Assembly (NCBI GenBank): GCA_030549495.1
Contig: JAUIRK010001006.1
Coordinates: forward strand, 107,501 to 171,500
Direction of reading: 5' to 3'
Origin: Nectonema munidae
Lineage: Eukaryota > Nematomorpha > Nectonematoida > Nectonematidae
DNA: 64,000 bases
Position 1 is the stretch's first letter. Every line of letters begins with the position of its first letter. Of this stretch, positions 21,500 through 34,400 are shown one piece after another. The notes beneath the pieces are model-generated. The model made no database searches. It saw only the letters and a list, made by a program, of their open reading frames with translations, and had not been told where the DNA came from. Both the position numbers and the translations under genes were made by a program.

Positions 21500-22140
21500 T
21501 AAGTAAGGGGAGCCAACGATATATTTAAAAAGAATAAATATTTTTTGATTTTATTTGTAGACAGAAATATTAAAAAAAACGCAATGATTTTCTTTTCTCA
21601 TATACTTTGATTTATGTTAGTTTGGTCCTCGGACATTTCGCCCCATTATTTTCATAAGACATTTTGTTTCATGGACAATTCGCCCCGTTATTTTCATAAG
21701 ACATTTTGTCTAATGAACAATTCTAAAAAATTAAGAGATAAAATAAATAATTAAATAGATTTAAATTAAACAAGAATATAAAATTTTTTAATAATACACA
21801 TATAATAAGCAAAGATGGATGAAACAAATAGCCTATGAGACAATTTGTCCAGGGGGCAAATTAACTATTGGGCGAAATGTCTGTCGACCGTTAGTTTAAA
21901 TAATTTTTTAATTATAAGGGTTAGCTACTTAAATGTTGGCTTGCTGCTTATAAAAACTTGAAAATATCAAATAAACTCTAATTCTTTATGCCTCCTATTA
22001 TTTTGAAATTATTCTGAGAACAGACTCTATTTTATTCTGAGAACAGACTCCATTTTAAAATAGTGAAAATTGCTTTATTAGTTTATTTTGTTTACTTTCT
22101 CTCTTATGTCAATTATGTAGCAAATTTTTCAATTTTGGGA
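21500..22140. repeat. Dispersed repeat, inverted partner at 39855-40200
   Basis: Parts of 21530-21600 and 21925-22140 match 39855-40200 in inverse orientation, for example TATGCCTCCTATTATTTTGA, AAACTTGAAAATATCAA and ATTATGTAGCAAATTTTTCA. A MITE (21624-21889) is inserted in this copy. Confidence 0.65.
21624..21889. mobile_element. hAT-like MITE with perfect 8-bp target duplication
   Basis: The 266-bp element runs from GGTCCTCGGACATTTCGCCC to GGGCGAAATGTCTGTCGACC, imperfect terminal inverted repeats. It is flanked on both sides by GTTAGTTT (21616-21623 and 21890-21897). Eight-base duplications and no coding capacity fit a non-autonomous hAT-type element. Confidence 0.88.
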
Positions 22141-22369
22141 AAATTGACAAGGCACTGATGTACCGCTTATGTCAAACTATGAACAAATTCGTATCATCTC
22201 TGATACGAGCTGAGTCAATCATCTCAACCAACCTGCCATGCCACCCATAGAGTATGCTGTAGGGGATATGTCAAATTAGTTTTCAAAAAACTTAAGTTAT
22301 GCTCTAAAATTTTTTAGTTTTTGTTGAAGCTCTATAACTTTTTCTGATAGACTTTTTTTCCTTAAAAGT

Positions 22370-25300
22370 TTTTTTTTATGAAAATCAATCAAACCTGTCA
22401 ACAATTTATCTAAATGGGAAAGCTCATCTCAAAAAGCAACTTTTTATCTAAATAAGTATATAAAATTTTTTTCACATGTATACCCATTTTCAAATATGCT
22501 GAATTCAGTGGTGATATTAATTTTTTATGAAAATCAATCAAACGTCAAAAAATTGATCTAAATATGACAGCTAATCTGAAAAAGGAATTTTTTATCTAAA
22601 TAAGTATATAAAGTTTTTTACACATGTATACCCATTTTCAAATATGCTGAATTCAGTGGTGTTATTCATTTTTTATGAAAATCATTCAAACCTGTCAAAA
22701 AAGTGATTTACACATGACAGCTCATCTCAAAAAAGAAACTTTTTATTTTTGAAATTTAAATAAAATATCTATTTTTATGCCAAATGGAAAATGCGGGTTT
22801 CATTTTTGGACTCAGGTTTGGCATTTATGGTTTTAATATATCTGAAAGTTTCAATCAGATTTGCGGTTTACTTCTAGATACTGCCTTCAATATTATTTTC
22901 AAAAAAATAAAATATCTGTTTTATACCAAATCGACTATGCTTATTTTATTTCTGTACTGGATTTTGGATAATACAATTAAAAAATATCTCGAAGTGGCAA
23001 TTGAATTAGTAATGTATGCCTGAAAATCAGTTCTGTAAAAAATTTTCAAAAAATGGCTGCACATTAGGTATGTAGTAAAAATATACTTTTTTTTGTATAT
23101 TTTGGCTTATAATACTTTCTACAATCATCTTGAGTATGAAATATTTATTTAAAAAAACAAAACGTATTATAAAATCTTTTGAAAATTTGTATGAGAGAAG
23201 GAACCAAGTTGAAAACTAATTGAAAAGAGAACATGTGATTAAAACAAATAATTAAAAAAAGTATGTATCTTTACTAAATGGAAGACCTACCATGTTCTAA
23301 TGAACTAGGAAGTGGTTTAATTATATAATATTAGATGCTTCAAAAAAGATTTTGACTGTGAAAAAGAAGTTCCTCCTTTACAAATGAAAAATATTTAAAT
23401 CTATAGGTTATAATCTAGGATTACAGTTAACATTTAGCTAAGATGGGTAGGAAATCTGAAAATTTAGAATAGGTCAGATTTATCAAAAATGCCACAGATG
23501 CCAACATGTGAGTATCAAGATATTTTTAATTTAAATTGAATTTGTTCATCTTTTTCCTTTTGCGTCAAAGAGATAATTTTTTAGATGAAACACGTGGACA
23601 ACGTTTTGTAATTGAACAATGAACTTCACGAATGATTCATCAGAAAAAAACCTTTGAAATTAGATTGGTTGAGAAATATTCAGGCCTGATAATAAAATAC
23701 ACGATACTGATAAAAAAGTCTAAGATCATCAAGAAGATTCTTTAATCAGAATGCTTTGAGAGGAAAAAAAGTAATTTTATCGTTATAAAAAAATTTTCGA
23801 AAACACATTGAAGAATATAAATTTCTAATGAAAAAGAGCTACCAAGAAAGGATCATCATGGAATGAATAGCAAAATTAAATACTGTAAATTATATGATGT
23901 AGAGACTACAAGCCGATAACGAATTTGTAGCCAAAAGATGGAGGTCCTATCTAGTTACATAAGTTACTGTAGAATGAAATATTTTGAGTGCCAAAGTTGG
24001 TTTATTAAATAAATTGAGAAAATAATTACCAGAGAAATACTGCAAGTAGAAGTTATTTTTATGTTTATATATTTGACATTGATATACAGGTTTAATCGAT
24101 TTTTTGACAGATTTCACTCCTTTTTTTTGGGGATAAATCAATTTTTTTGACAGTTTTGATTGATTTTCATAAAAAATGAATATCACCACTGAATTACGCA
24201 TGCTTAAAAATGGTTATATATGCGTAAAAAACTTTATATTATTACTTAGATAAAAGTTTCTTTTTAAGATGAGCTGTCATATATAAATCAATGCTTTGAT
24301 AACTTTAATTGTTTTTATAAAAAAATGAATATCACCGCTGAATTTAGCATGCTTGAAAATAGGTGTATATGTGTAAAAAACATTATATATGCAGTTTGAA
24401 TGTGAAAATATCTGTAAGTATCAATCAAATTCGCGTTTAGTTCTAAAATTTGTTTCCAAAAATATTGATTCAAATTTTATATGAAATATATGTTTTTATA
24501 GCAAATAGATCATGATTTCATTTCTGAACACAGTTTTTGCATTTAGAGGTTTTACTGCTAGTGTCAATCAAATTTGCGGTTTATGTTTGAAAACTATATC
24601 CCAAAATATTCTCTCTAATTTTACATGAAATATATGTTTTTATACCAATTCGACCATGATAATTTTAATTTCTGAAATTATTTTTTGCATTTAGATTAGA
24701 GGCTTTAAATGTCTGAAAGTGTCAATCAAATGTTCGATTTTAAATGAAACTAGCATGGTTGATTTGGTATAAAAACATATATTTAATTGTAAAATTTGAA
24801 TGAATGTTTTTGGAGATAATTTTTAGAAGTAAACCGCAAATTTGATTAACACTTATAGGTATTTTCACATTCTAAATGTAAAAAAAGAGTTCAGAAATGA
24901 AAACAGCATGATTGATTAGGTATAAAAACATATATTTCATGTAAAATTGAGAGAATATTTTTGGAGACAATTTTCAGAAGTAAACCGCAAATTTGATTAA
25001 TACTTATAGGTATTTTCAATTCCTAAATGTAAAAAATGAGTTCAGAAATGAAAACAGCATGATTGATTTGGTATAAAAACATATTTCATGTAAAATTGAG
25101 AGAATATTTTTGGAGATAGCTTTTAGAAGTAAACCGCAAATTTGACTGATATTTTAAAACCTCTAAATGTGAAAAATGAGTTCAGAAATGAAAACAGCAT
25201 GGTTGATTTGGTATACAAACATATATTTCATTGTAAAATTTGAATGAATGTTTTTGGAGACAATTTTTAGAAATAAACCGCAAATTTGATTAACACTTAT

Positions 25301-26105
25301 GGGTATTTTCATATTCTAAACGTAAAAAATGAGCCCAGAAATGAAACCAGCATGTCCGATTTAGTATAACATATATATATATATATATCATTGTAAAATT
25401 TGAATGAATGTTTTTGGAGACAATTTTTAGAAATAAACCGCAAATTTGATTAACACTTATGGGTATTTTCATATTCTAAACGTAAAAAATGAGCCCAGAA
25501 ATGAAACCAGCATGTCCGATTTAGTATAACATATATATATATATATATCATTGTAAAATTTGAATGAATGTTTTTTGAGATAATTTTTAGAAGTAAGCCA
25601 CAAATTTGATTAACACTTATAAGTATTTCCAGATCCTAAACGTAAAAAATTATTCCAGAAATGAAACCAGCATGGCCGATTTAGTATAAAAACATATATT
25701 TTATGTAAAATGTGAAGGAATGTTTTTGGAGACAATTTTCAGAAGTAAACCGCAAATTTGATTAACACTTATAGTTATTTTCAAATCCTAAATGTAAAAA
25801 ATGAGTCCAGAAATGAAAACGGCATGACCGATTTAGTATAAAAACATATATTTTATGTAAAATTTGACGGTATATTTTATTAGATATATTTTTGATCAAT
25901 CAAAATTTTGATTGACATTTTCTAAAAAGTAGCCATGATTATTGAAAAAATAAATATATAAAGTGTTATGCGTTCTAAACTGTATATAATTATCAATTTT
26001 CAGGGTATTATATAATATAGATCCTAAGTTATAAGGTTAAGTACAGATAATGTCAAAATTTTGCTGAAAAATTAAAATTTTTGATTGACAGTTTTGGACA
26101 TGAAG
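22370..26105. repeat. Satellite-bearing repeat island with inverted halves
   Basis: The left part holds two to three units of about 148 bp around ATGCTGAATTCAGTGGTG (22498, 22646). A unique-looking module lies at 23250-23650, and an inverted copy of the left units at about 24120-24340. Monomers run in inverse orientation at 22784-22930 and 24400-24735. From about 24735 to 25870 monomers run forward, with the phrase AAACCGCAAATTTGATTAAC at 24831, 24982, 25131, 25275, 25435, 25595 (diverged) and 25747, a period of 144-160 bases. A non-tandem tail (25869-26105) ends the island. The module, monomers and tail recur at 35222-36730. Confidence 0.85.
25289..25608. repeat. Near-identical 160-bp tandem pair within the array
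   Basis: 25289-25448 and 25449-25608 are nearly identical for most of their length, including the TATATATATA run and GAGCCCAGAAATGAAACCAG. Neighbouring monomers are clearly diverged, so this pair arose recently by unequal exchange or slippage. Confidence 0.85.
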
Positions 26106-26537
26106 GAGTCATTCAACCACCATGAAAATGGTTTCAAAAGATGCACCTAGCGATTTTAGGAAAAGTCACAAAATTTGAAGGGATATGATTCAGCCAATTT
26201 TCTACAATTAATTTTTTAGTGAAGGGGGCGTTTTACACCCCACCCCCAGCACTAATCGGGTTAAGGACAGTGAGTTTTTGCCACTTTTCTTGATTGGTAC
26301 TACTTTGGCAAGTAAAAATAGAAAAAAAGCTAAAAGAGTCTAAAATAATTTGAGAACCAGGCATGATTGATCAAAATGTTCACCAATAAGGGTGGCAGTT
26401 AAACTTAAAAATTTAATAAATAAACTAAAAGATAAAAATAAAGGGCTTTAAAGTTCTAAGGTGGAGTAAAAAGCCATTTCCGTCCTGCGAGGGTTAATGA
26501 ATGAACGAGAGCTTTCATCAATTACTTTATTTCGCAG

Positions 26538-26682
26538 AAAAAATTACCAATGCCTGATTCCACGAAGAAAGAAATCGACAAAAATGATGCTAAAGATTCT
26601 CGGAAACAGAAATCGACGAGTCCTGTTGAGGCAGCTGTGCAAGGAAACGTTTTCATTAGACTACATCTACTCAAAAGCCAAA
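26538..26682 (+). CDS. Candidate first coding exon, unknown gene
   Basis: Acceptor-like TTTATTTCGCAG ends at 26537 and a GTGAGA donor begins at 26683. An ATG at 26550 in the context ACCAATGCC opens a frame reading MPDSTKKEIDKNDAKDSRKQ, then STSPVEAAVQGNVFIRLHLL. Base composition is clearly richer in G+C than the surroundings. The charged N-terminus followed by a VQGNVFIRL block looks protein-like, but I do not recognise it and found no next exon. Confidence 0.35.
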
Positions 26683-26945
26683 GTGAGATCTTATACTCTA
26701 TCTTTTTAAGAGGGCAATGGCGAACTATGTGTATTACATTGCATAGCGAATAAATGTGCAAAATTCCGAAACAATTTAGTTTATTGAAAGTTCAGGATTT
26801 CAAAATATTAGAATGTCATTATTTCTCTGATTAACGAATCACTTGTGTACTATATCTAAAGAACACAGATTATATGTTATTTAATAAAATTTGCAAGCAA
26901 ACCCTAAAGTAATTTTGTGTTTATTATTATTTTAATAAAGATAAA

Positions 26946-27064
26946 ATTTGGGTCTGAATCAGCATGCACTTTCAGATATTTAAAGCGTCTAAATGCAAAA
27001 AATAATTTCAGAAATTAAAATTATCATGGTCGAATTGGTATAAAAACATATATTTCATGTAAAA
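26946..27064. repeat. Solo monomer of the 150-160-bp satellite family
   Basis: Contains the monomer landmarks TTTCAGAAATTAAAATTATC and GGTATAAAAACATATATTTC in the forward orientation, detached from the array by nearly 900 bases. Confidence 0.7.
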
Positions 27065-27348
27065 TGCACACTCCCTGTGAAAGTCAGAGACAAGAGATCG
27101 ATTTATTACAAAAGAGAGAAAAAATGTTCTCAACCTCTCCTCTTTCCAATTTTAAACAGGTCTAGTTCATATCAAATCAATTGGTTAGGTGAATTGATTA
27201 CTCCGTCTGTATTCAGACACTTTGCTACTTAAACGAAATATATTTATATTACGTTTTAATTTTAACAGCGAAATCTTACTAAACCAGATTACTAACATCG
27301 AAAAGCAAACAAGCATCTAGTATAACCTTTATATTAGAAAAAAGCAAT

Positions 27349-28230
27349 CAGTGGCGTAACTAGCTTTCAAAACCAGACGGGTAATTGATTTAAAGAAGGC
27401 CAACCAATTTTTTAATGGGCTGCAAATAAATAATACTATTAAGAAAGTAAACATCATATTTGGTAAGAGTTAGCATTTTGAGTAAAACTTTATTAAAATA
27501 ATATTAAAAAATTTAAATGATCCCATAAAACATGTTTTACACAAAAAATTCTTCCATTCAAACTTTAGTCCCATAGTTTTAATTTTCGATTTTTCACTTT
27601 AGAAAATTTTTGCTCTATGTACATCATGTCTAGAGCATTTATTCGCTCTTCACTCATGTTTTAGCGGGCTGAAAGTTCAATCAACCTGCGCCGAGCTGAC
27701 TGGAATGGTTAATAACATTTTGTATAGGGCAAATACGTTCGGATATTCCTTATCTGTTATTAGATATCATAAAAGGAACAATTTCAGAACTTGATATACG
27801 CACTTCTTTAGAAAAATCTTTGAAAAATACATCCTCGTCGAGTTGTTTTTTTCAACAACTTTGCAGAGTTGTCAATTTTCTCTTTGATGGATGTGTGGTC
27901 GTCGTCGAAGTGCTCCGGAATTAAGCACGAAAAATCTCACAGACTGAGTAAGTCAGAAAAATGTTCAAAAAGTATTATTTTATCTAATACAGCAAAAAAT
28001 ACATTTTGTTTAAAATGCTTAGTTCTGGTCTTATGAGGTTCGTCACTGGCATTTTTGTCTAAAAAACGCTTTTTTCTCTGTTTTAAAATCTGATCCAACT
28101 TGACACTGTTTGGCAAAATTTATGGTGTCTGATGAAAATATACGTGAGCGGATATCTTCAATTTTTTGGACATTTTTGAACATAACATCAGCAGGGTATA
28201 AGTCTCCTTCTGCAAATATTGTTAAACAGG
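27349..28230 (-). mobile_element. hAT transposon remnant
   Basis: The left end begins CAGTGGCGTAACTAGC, a typical hAT terminal repeat. The minus strand encodes fragments of a TTF/ZMYM-type hAT transposase C-terminal half: ASDEPHKTRTKHFKQNVFF, then VFALYKMLLTIPVSSAQVD followed by TFSPLKH, the dimerisation motif. Several stops and frameshifts are present, and the right end is lost near 28230. Confidence 0.82.
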
Positions 28231-28379
28231 ATGCAACTTTTTAAGTAGTAGCCTTAGGGAGCAGTGTTGCGAACATCTCCATTTATTATTTTCTCTAGTG
28301 AACTTATTACTGCCGGTAAATTACGAATAGTAGCTTTTTTAATTTATTTTTTTAGTTATCATTATTGTTTATATCATAT

Positions 28380-29080
28380 ACCCTTAAATCCGCACTCTTT
28401 TTTCCTTTCTGAAATAACTGGTTCAGACGACATACGTATAGCCTCATCCTCAATACCTAATCAAAAATGTAGTGGTCATCATCAATTCAGCGTAAAACTT
28501 ACCATATATTAAAAATATTTATAATTAAGTCAAGCCGTGTTTCCTGAATAACTTAAAACAACTAGAATTCATCCTATTCCGAAAAATGGAAAAAATCCTA
28601 AGTTAATTGAGAATTTTAAACCTATTTCTATTCCTTCTAATTTTTCTAGTTATTGAAAAGATATTACTAATAAACTGGTTTCATTTTTAAATAAATTCAA
28701 TATGATCTCTGATCACCAGTTTGGATTTTTGAAAAATAAATCAATTGAGGATGTCCTGGTCAGTTTATCTAAGTGTACTTCTCAATCTATTTTTGGTAAA
28801 ACTTTCTCTTTAGGAATCGTTTTAGATTTCTCGAAATCTTTTGATACAGTAGTCTCATACAAATTACTCTTATTGAAAGTTACTTATATCAAAGACGTCA
28901 AGGCTGTATTGTGTATACTATCAACATACCTTTTCAAACTTTTTTATAAGCTTTCAGTTGTTCCACAAGGATCAATTTTTGGTCTTTTACTTTTTCTCAT
29001 TTCAATTCCCAAAACATTAATCAATGTTTCCTTAGGGCTAATCATTCTTTTCTTTCTATTCGTTTGGGAAAAGTTGATTC
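28380..29080 (+). mobile_element. Jockey-like LINE reverse transcriptase fragment
   Basis: Plus-strand frames give LSEITGSDDIRIASSSIPNQ, VFPE, IHPIPKNGKNPKLIENFKPI (RT block 1), NMISDHQFGFLKNKSIEDVL (block 2), LGIVLDFSKSFDTVVSYKLL (first catalytic Asp block), then VVPQGSIFGLLLF (block 4). This is the standard order of a non-LTR RT of Jockey/CR1 type. Endonuclease and the YADD region are not recognised, and stops and frameshifts occur. A Gypsy fossil follows directly. Confidence 0.85.
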
Positions 29081-29084
29081 ATCT

Positions 29085-30670
29085 TCTTCTGATCCTAAGG
29101 CTTTTAAACTTTGATACAGGAACTTTACCTATTATTTGTCTTTCATTGATTCGCTCGGTCGTAACAAGCTTGAAGTTCTTGGACACTTGTACCTTGGACA
29201 TTTGCTGCAGACATCATTGAAGATTCTTCTAGTCTACTAAAAACCATCAAGTATCGTTCATGCTAGACATTTGCTTTCAACACGCCTGCAGAAGGAAAAT
29301 GAGTCTGCCGATCACTACCTTCAAGTGTTCGGGATTCTTTCAGATACGAACTCTTCTGCAATACGTACTACTACTCTTAGAAAGTGGTGATTTGAGTCTT
29401 AAGAAAGTCACACACTGTGGTAGAGCGTTGGAACTCGCTCATCTTCATGCTGAGCCTACGACTCACAAATTACACCTGTAGCTGCTGCAACTACAACTAC
29501 TGGTCTTCAAGAATTACCTACTAATTCTAATTTTTCTGAGAATATTCTGGCTGATTCGAACGATTCTCAAAAGGGTGCGTGAATCAGTAAAGCTTTCTCC
29601 TACATTTCCAATGGCAAATGCTTCAACTGCGGAGGAAGTAGTCATTCAAAGATATCATCCTTATTGTCCTGCAAAAGATAAGGTATGTCTAAAATGTGGC
29701 AAACAGGGTCGCTTTGCTAAAGTATGCCGTTCTGCTTCATCAAACCTTGGCTCTTCTACTTCTGCTGTGACTCTAGCTCACGTTAGCCAAGGCCAAAGTT
29801 CGTTTCTCATTACCAACGTTGTTGAAGTAAAGAATAAAATTTTGACTGCTCTCATAAACACTGGAAGCTCCGATAATTTTATCAGTGAAAGTGTTGTAAA
29901 GAAACTGAAAGTGCTTACCTCAAAGAGAGATTTCGTTATTTCCATAGCTTCTTCTGCTTTTACTATTAAATTGTCTGAGTATTGCACGCTAGATCTCACA
30001 ATGAATGAAAGTAAATATGAAAAATTTGATTTCACTTTGCTTCCTAATTCTTGCACTGACATCGAGCCTAGTCATTCTCCATGGCGTGCTCAAGTTGTTA
30101 TGTTATGACCTCTGGCTCTAATAACAAGAAACGCTTAGTGGTTGAATTTTCTCAAACCATCAACCGCTTTACTTTGCTCGATGCTTATCCTTTGCCATGG
30201 ATTGAAGAGATTGTAAAGCAGATTGCTCAGTATAACATTTTCAGTGTCATTGATCTATCGAAAGCTTGTTTTATCAAATTGAAATTTGCAAGGAAAATCG
30301 CCCCTACACTGCTTTTCAGGCTGGAAACGAGCTATATCAATTTAAACGTATTCCTATGGATGTCACAAACGGAATTTCTGCTTTCCAACGTTTCATGAAC
30401 TCGTTTATATCAAAAATTAATTTGTCTGGAGCCTCCTCCGCCCGATTCCACGTCCTTGCAAAGATGTCTTGGCTTGTTCGCTTATTACGCAAAATGGTTA
30501 CCAAATTACTCTTCAAGAATTCGACCACTGGTCCAAAACAAGCTTTTTCATATGCCTCTTTTGGCTATAAAAGCATTCAACGAATTGAAAAATCTGCTGT
30601 TAAAGTTATCGATGACGACTTTCCCTTTGCCGTATAAACTGATGCTTCTGAGAAAGCAATCGGAGGCACC
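29085..30670 (+). mobile_element. Ty3/Gypsy fossil, copy 1
   Basis: In order on the plus strand: gag-like sequence (about 29085-29480), a nucleocapsid zinc knuckle (CLKCGKQGRFAKVC, near 29690), a retropepsin region with the active-site block NTGSSDNFISE (near 29860), then reverse transcriptase and the start of RNase H (about 30110-30670). No integrase or LTRs were found. It is the same family as the element at 57714-61725. It is clearly broken in several places and looks old. Confidence 0.85.
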
Positions 30671-31459
30671 CCGTGTATCCCATTGTCCTAAGAAAAATAA
30701 AGTAGTTAATTTAATTTCACAGCTAGAAGTTGATTTTCAGCGTCCAACAAAAAAGTGTGACATAATTTTGTCCTAAAACGAAACAAAGTCTGGTGTTAGT
30801 GTTTTGGACAAAATGGTGGGAAAGAATGTCAAGATGGCCTTTGGCGTTAAACAATGTGAAGATAAAACGCGGAAACTTTTTAATAGCTTTGGTTAGAGTT
30901 AGCCGGAGTTGGTGATTCAGTTGATACCCTGATCAATGAAAACACAAAAAGCGTGAAAAACAATAATGTGAGATGCTAAAATAGAAAAACAAAAAGTGTT
31001 TGTCATAAGTATGCAAGACACATATGTAAGGAACATTCAAATTTAGTGTGTTTCAAGTGTTGAACTTTTTATTTTTTCTGAATAAAGTGTTAATTATGAA
31101 AAAATTGTTTTTAAGCAATTTTTGCTTGCAAATTTTACGGTATTTCTAGGATTAAACAGGTTTATTTATTTATTTCAATTTTAAGGTTTCAAAAAAAGAC
31201 CAAAAAGGATTTTGTTTGAGAGTATTTTGCAAACAACCAAGTGAAAACATTCTAAAGTGGTTCCGAATTTGTTTCAAAAATGTAAGATATAATGATCATT
31301 ATGAATAATACCCACTTTTATGATTTGCTATTTCGAATTTAGTGCAAAAATGAAGCTTGCGAACTCAGCTACTTTTCAAAAGGAAGTGATTAATTCCAAT
31401 TAGAAGTTTTATAATTTATGATAATAGAAGTCTAATAAAAGAAAAAAATTGCAAAAGGA
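30671..31459. other. No gene seen
   Basis: AT-rich flank between the Gypsy fossil and the URM1 3' end. Confidence 0.4.
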
Positions 31460-31465
31460 TTTATT
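31460..31465 (-). terminator. URM1 polyadenylation signal
   Basis: AATAAA on the minus strand, about 20 bases after the URM1 stop codon (31484-31486). The close spacing implies a very short 3' UTR. Confidence 0.65.
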
Positions 31466-31483
31466 ATATTTCAAGGCACAAAG

Positions 31484-34400
31484 TTAACCTCCGTGGAGAG
31501 TGGAAATGAAAGAAATGCAGTCATCACGCTTTAAAAGGTACTGACATTCCCCAAGAAGTTCCCAGTCCATATCATTTACCAGCACCAGAATTCCAGGCCG
31601 AATTGTCTCGTTCTTAATGTAAATACAAAAATCAGATAAATAGAGCGAGCTTGTTCTTGTAAACTTTACAACGCTTATGCATACATTACATGCATTAAAA
31701 TCTGCTTTAGTTTCTAATACTTGTTAACTCGTTTTATGGCCGGCACACGTGGTTAAAAAACTGCAGCCTGTTTGCTAATAAAGTCGGCTACTTTTCATAT
31801 TAAACGTCATAGATGACGCGTGTAATGATTACGCTTGCGAACTTATCGAGATACATGATAAATGTTGCCTTTAATTTTTCGAAGGATAATTTAGCAAAAG
31901 TATTAAAATCTCACAACCTTATCGTATTTGAATATTTAGAAACTGGATTTCCTTACAAATATTTTTTAGGTAATGAAACTGATATTCGAAAAAGCCTGGA
32001 GTAAAATTTATTCAAAGTGTAACCTCACAGGGTCCAAAAATCTGTTATCCTTCCTAGTCTCACTTTAGTGGGCCCGTAATGTTGATCGCATCACGTTTTT
32101 CATCCACATCTCAAAATTTAAACGAACAACAACAAATAGAGCACCTTACATATATATATTTTTTTAAGAGTTTACCTGAAAGCACTTCACTCTGTTTTAT
32201 AAATAGCTAATATGTTTAATATATGAATATGATCTATACTGCAGTGGTTCTTAACCTGGGGGTAGTGACCCCTTTGGGGGTCGTTTGAAGTTTTTACAGG
32301 GGTCATGAAAAACTTTGGGTATCAAAAAGTGTATCCTCATGAACGTCTTTCCATCAGTTGCAAAACTATTTCTATTTAATGTATTCATTAATGCTGAGAT
32401 TGTATGATGCAATCAATTAATAATTTTGCCCTTAAAATCAAACATCATTTTAAATCTCACACATGTTGCTTGCAATCAAGCAATTGAAAACTATTTTCCG
32501 AAGTTAAATAGCCGTTCTAATGACATTTGGATCTGATGTTGCTGCCAAAGTGGAGTTTCTTCAAATAAAAGAAGACAGTCAATTAAAACTCGATTTTTCC
32601 GAGAAAGCATTTCCATCATTCTGGGCCAAATTAAAAACCGTTTATCCTATTCTTTCCAAACGTGCTATGATTTTTTTGATACAGTCACCATCAACTTATT
32701 GTTGCGAGACTGGATTTTGTGCAATGATGTCTTTAAAAACAAGTGCACGTAATAAGCTTGCAATTACAGACACGAGATGCTGTCTGTCGAGCATTACACC
32801 ATGTTTTGAAAAACTTTTGTCTGACAAAGAATACCAGCCTTGGAATTTAATTATACTGAATTTGTTAGATTATATTAATTTAAATAAATTTTTCAATTAA
32901 ACTTTCTTTTAACAAGTGTTTGTATTATAAAATATAACGTAAATTTTCTTGTTTTTAACTTTAAACGGCTGAATCAAAAAGAATTTTATAGGGGTCATAA
33001 AATTTTTTTCATAATATTTAGGGGTAAACAGATCCTAAAGGTTAAGAACCACTGATCTATAGTATATATTCTATTCAGAGTTCGATTCAAGGCTACAAAT
33101 ATTTTACCAAAAGAAGGCTAAGCATGAAGGGCCTCTGTCATTTTTTGCATCGCAAAATACGGTAGTTGACTACCTCTAACCTGGTAATCACTAATTCGGA
33201 CCTTCGTTAATCTGGCACTTTGATTATTCCGCAAATCATTAATAGATAACATGCATAAGTAAATTTTGAAATTAATTCTAAAAACAGTTGAAAAAAATTA
33301 CTTTTATTTTCAAATATTTTTTGTTTTTATAACTTTTCAACCCTACTTTTGAAAAAAAAATTTAAGTTTTATTGAATCGAAAATTAATTAAAAAAAATTG
33401 GCAAAGTTTTTTTTAGATTTAGATTAAAAAGGAAATGAGTTTAGAAAGGCGAAATTTATAATGACTGAAAATCAACGGTATATGACAAAAAATGTAAGTT
33501 TTTTACTGATAGCAAAAAAACAAATGAGTGAAGGAAGAAAAGTCTTTTAAAAGTTGGATCATGTTCTAATAAAATGGTTTAAGCTGTGGCAAAGCGAAGA
33601 TGTTGTAATGTCTGGTAAAATGATAAGAAAACAGACCAAAAAGTTTGAAGACTTAAATTTACAGGATGATTGTAATTTACAGCGATTCAAAACAAAGCAT
33701 GTTTTAAATTTCGTTCGACTGGTAAAAAAAAGGTTCAACCGATAAGGACTCTGCTATAAATTTGTTGGAGAATTTAACGGTCTAGTTTGTGATGAAAATT
33801 TAACTCCGTATCAAATTTACAATGCAGATGAAACAACATTGTATTGAAATGCATGCCGAAAAATCATTGGACATTGCAGTTGACAGGCATGGCTTCTTTG
33901 AAAACAAATGTATGCAAAACAAACGTTGCATTCCTCAAATCTTCCTACCCATTAACCAAGAAAGCTTTTCATTCTAAACATTTCCCCATAGGTGTATGCC
34001 TGATAATGTATAACGTAATAAAATCTATTCAGCAAAAATTTAAAAACACGATAAACGATTCAAACCCGTAAATTATTTTTTGTATTTGAGTTCAAACTCA
34101 ACTACAAAACGTCCCATTCCCAAAAATAAGGAAAAAATGTTTTTCAAACAGCTCCATAAAATGTTACTGCAGTATACTCCTGAATAAGTTTACAATTTGG
34201 CACTTTCAAAAGGAGAAGACTCAAAGAGAACACACGCTGGCCCAAATTATAGTAGAGCATACGCGCAAATTAAAAAGTACTGTACAGAAATAATAACACC
34301 CAGAGTCAATGAAGCCACAATAAATATAATCCTTCTCAATTCCCGTCATCATCCTCCAAATCCATTTCCTCTCATTTCCCCATCACATTCATATTGAAAA

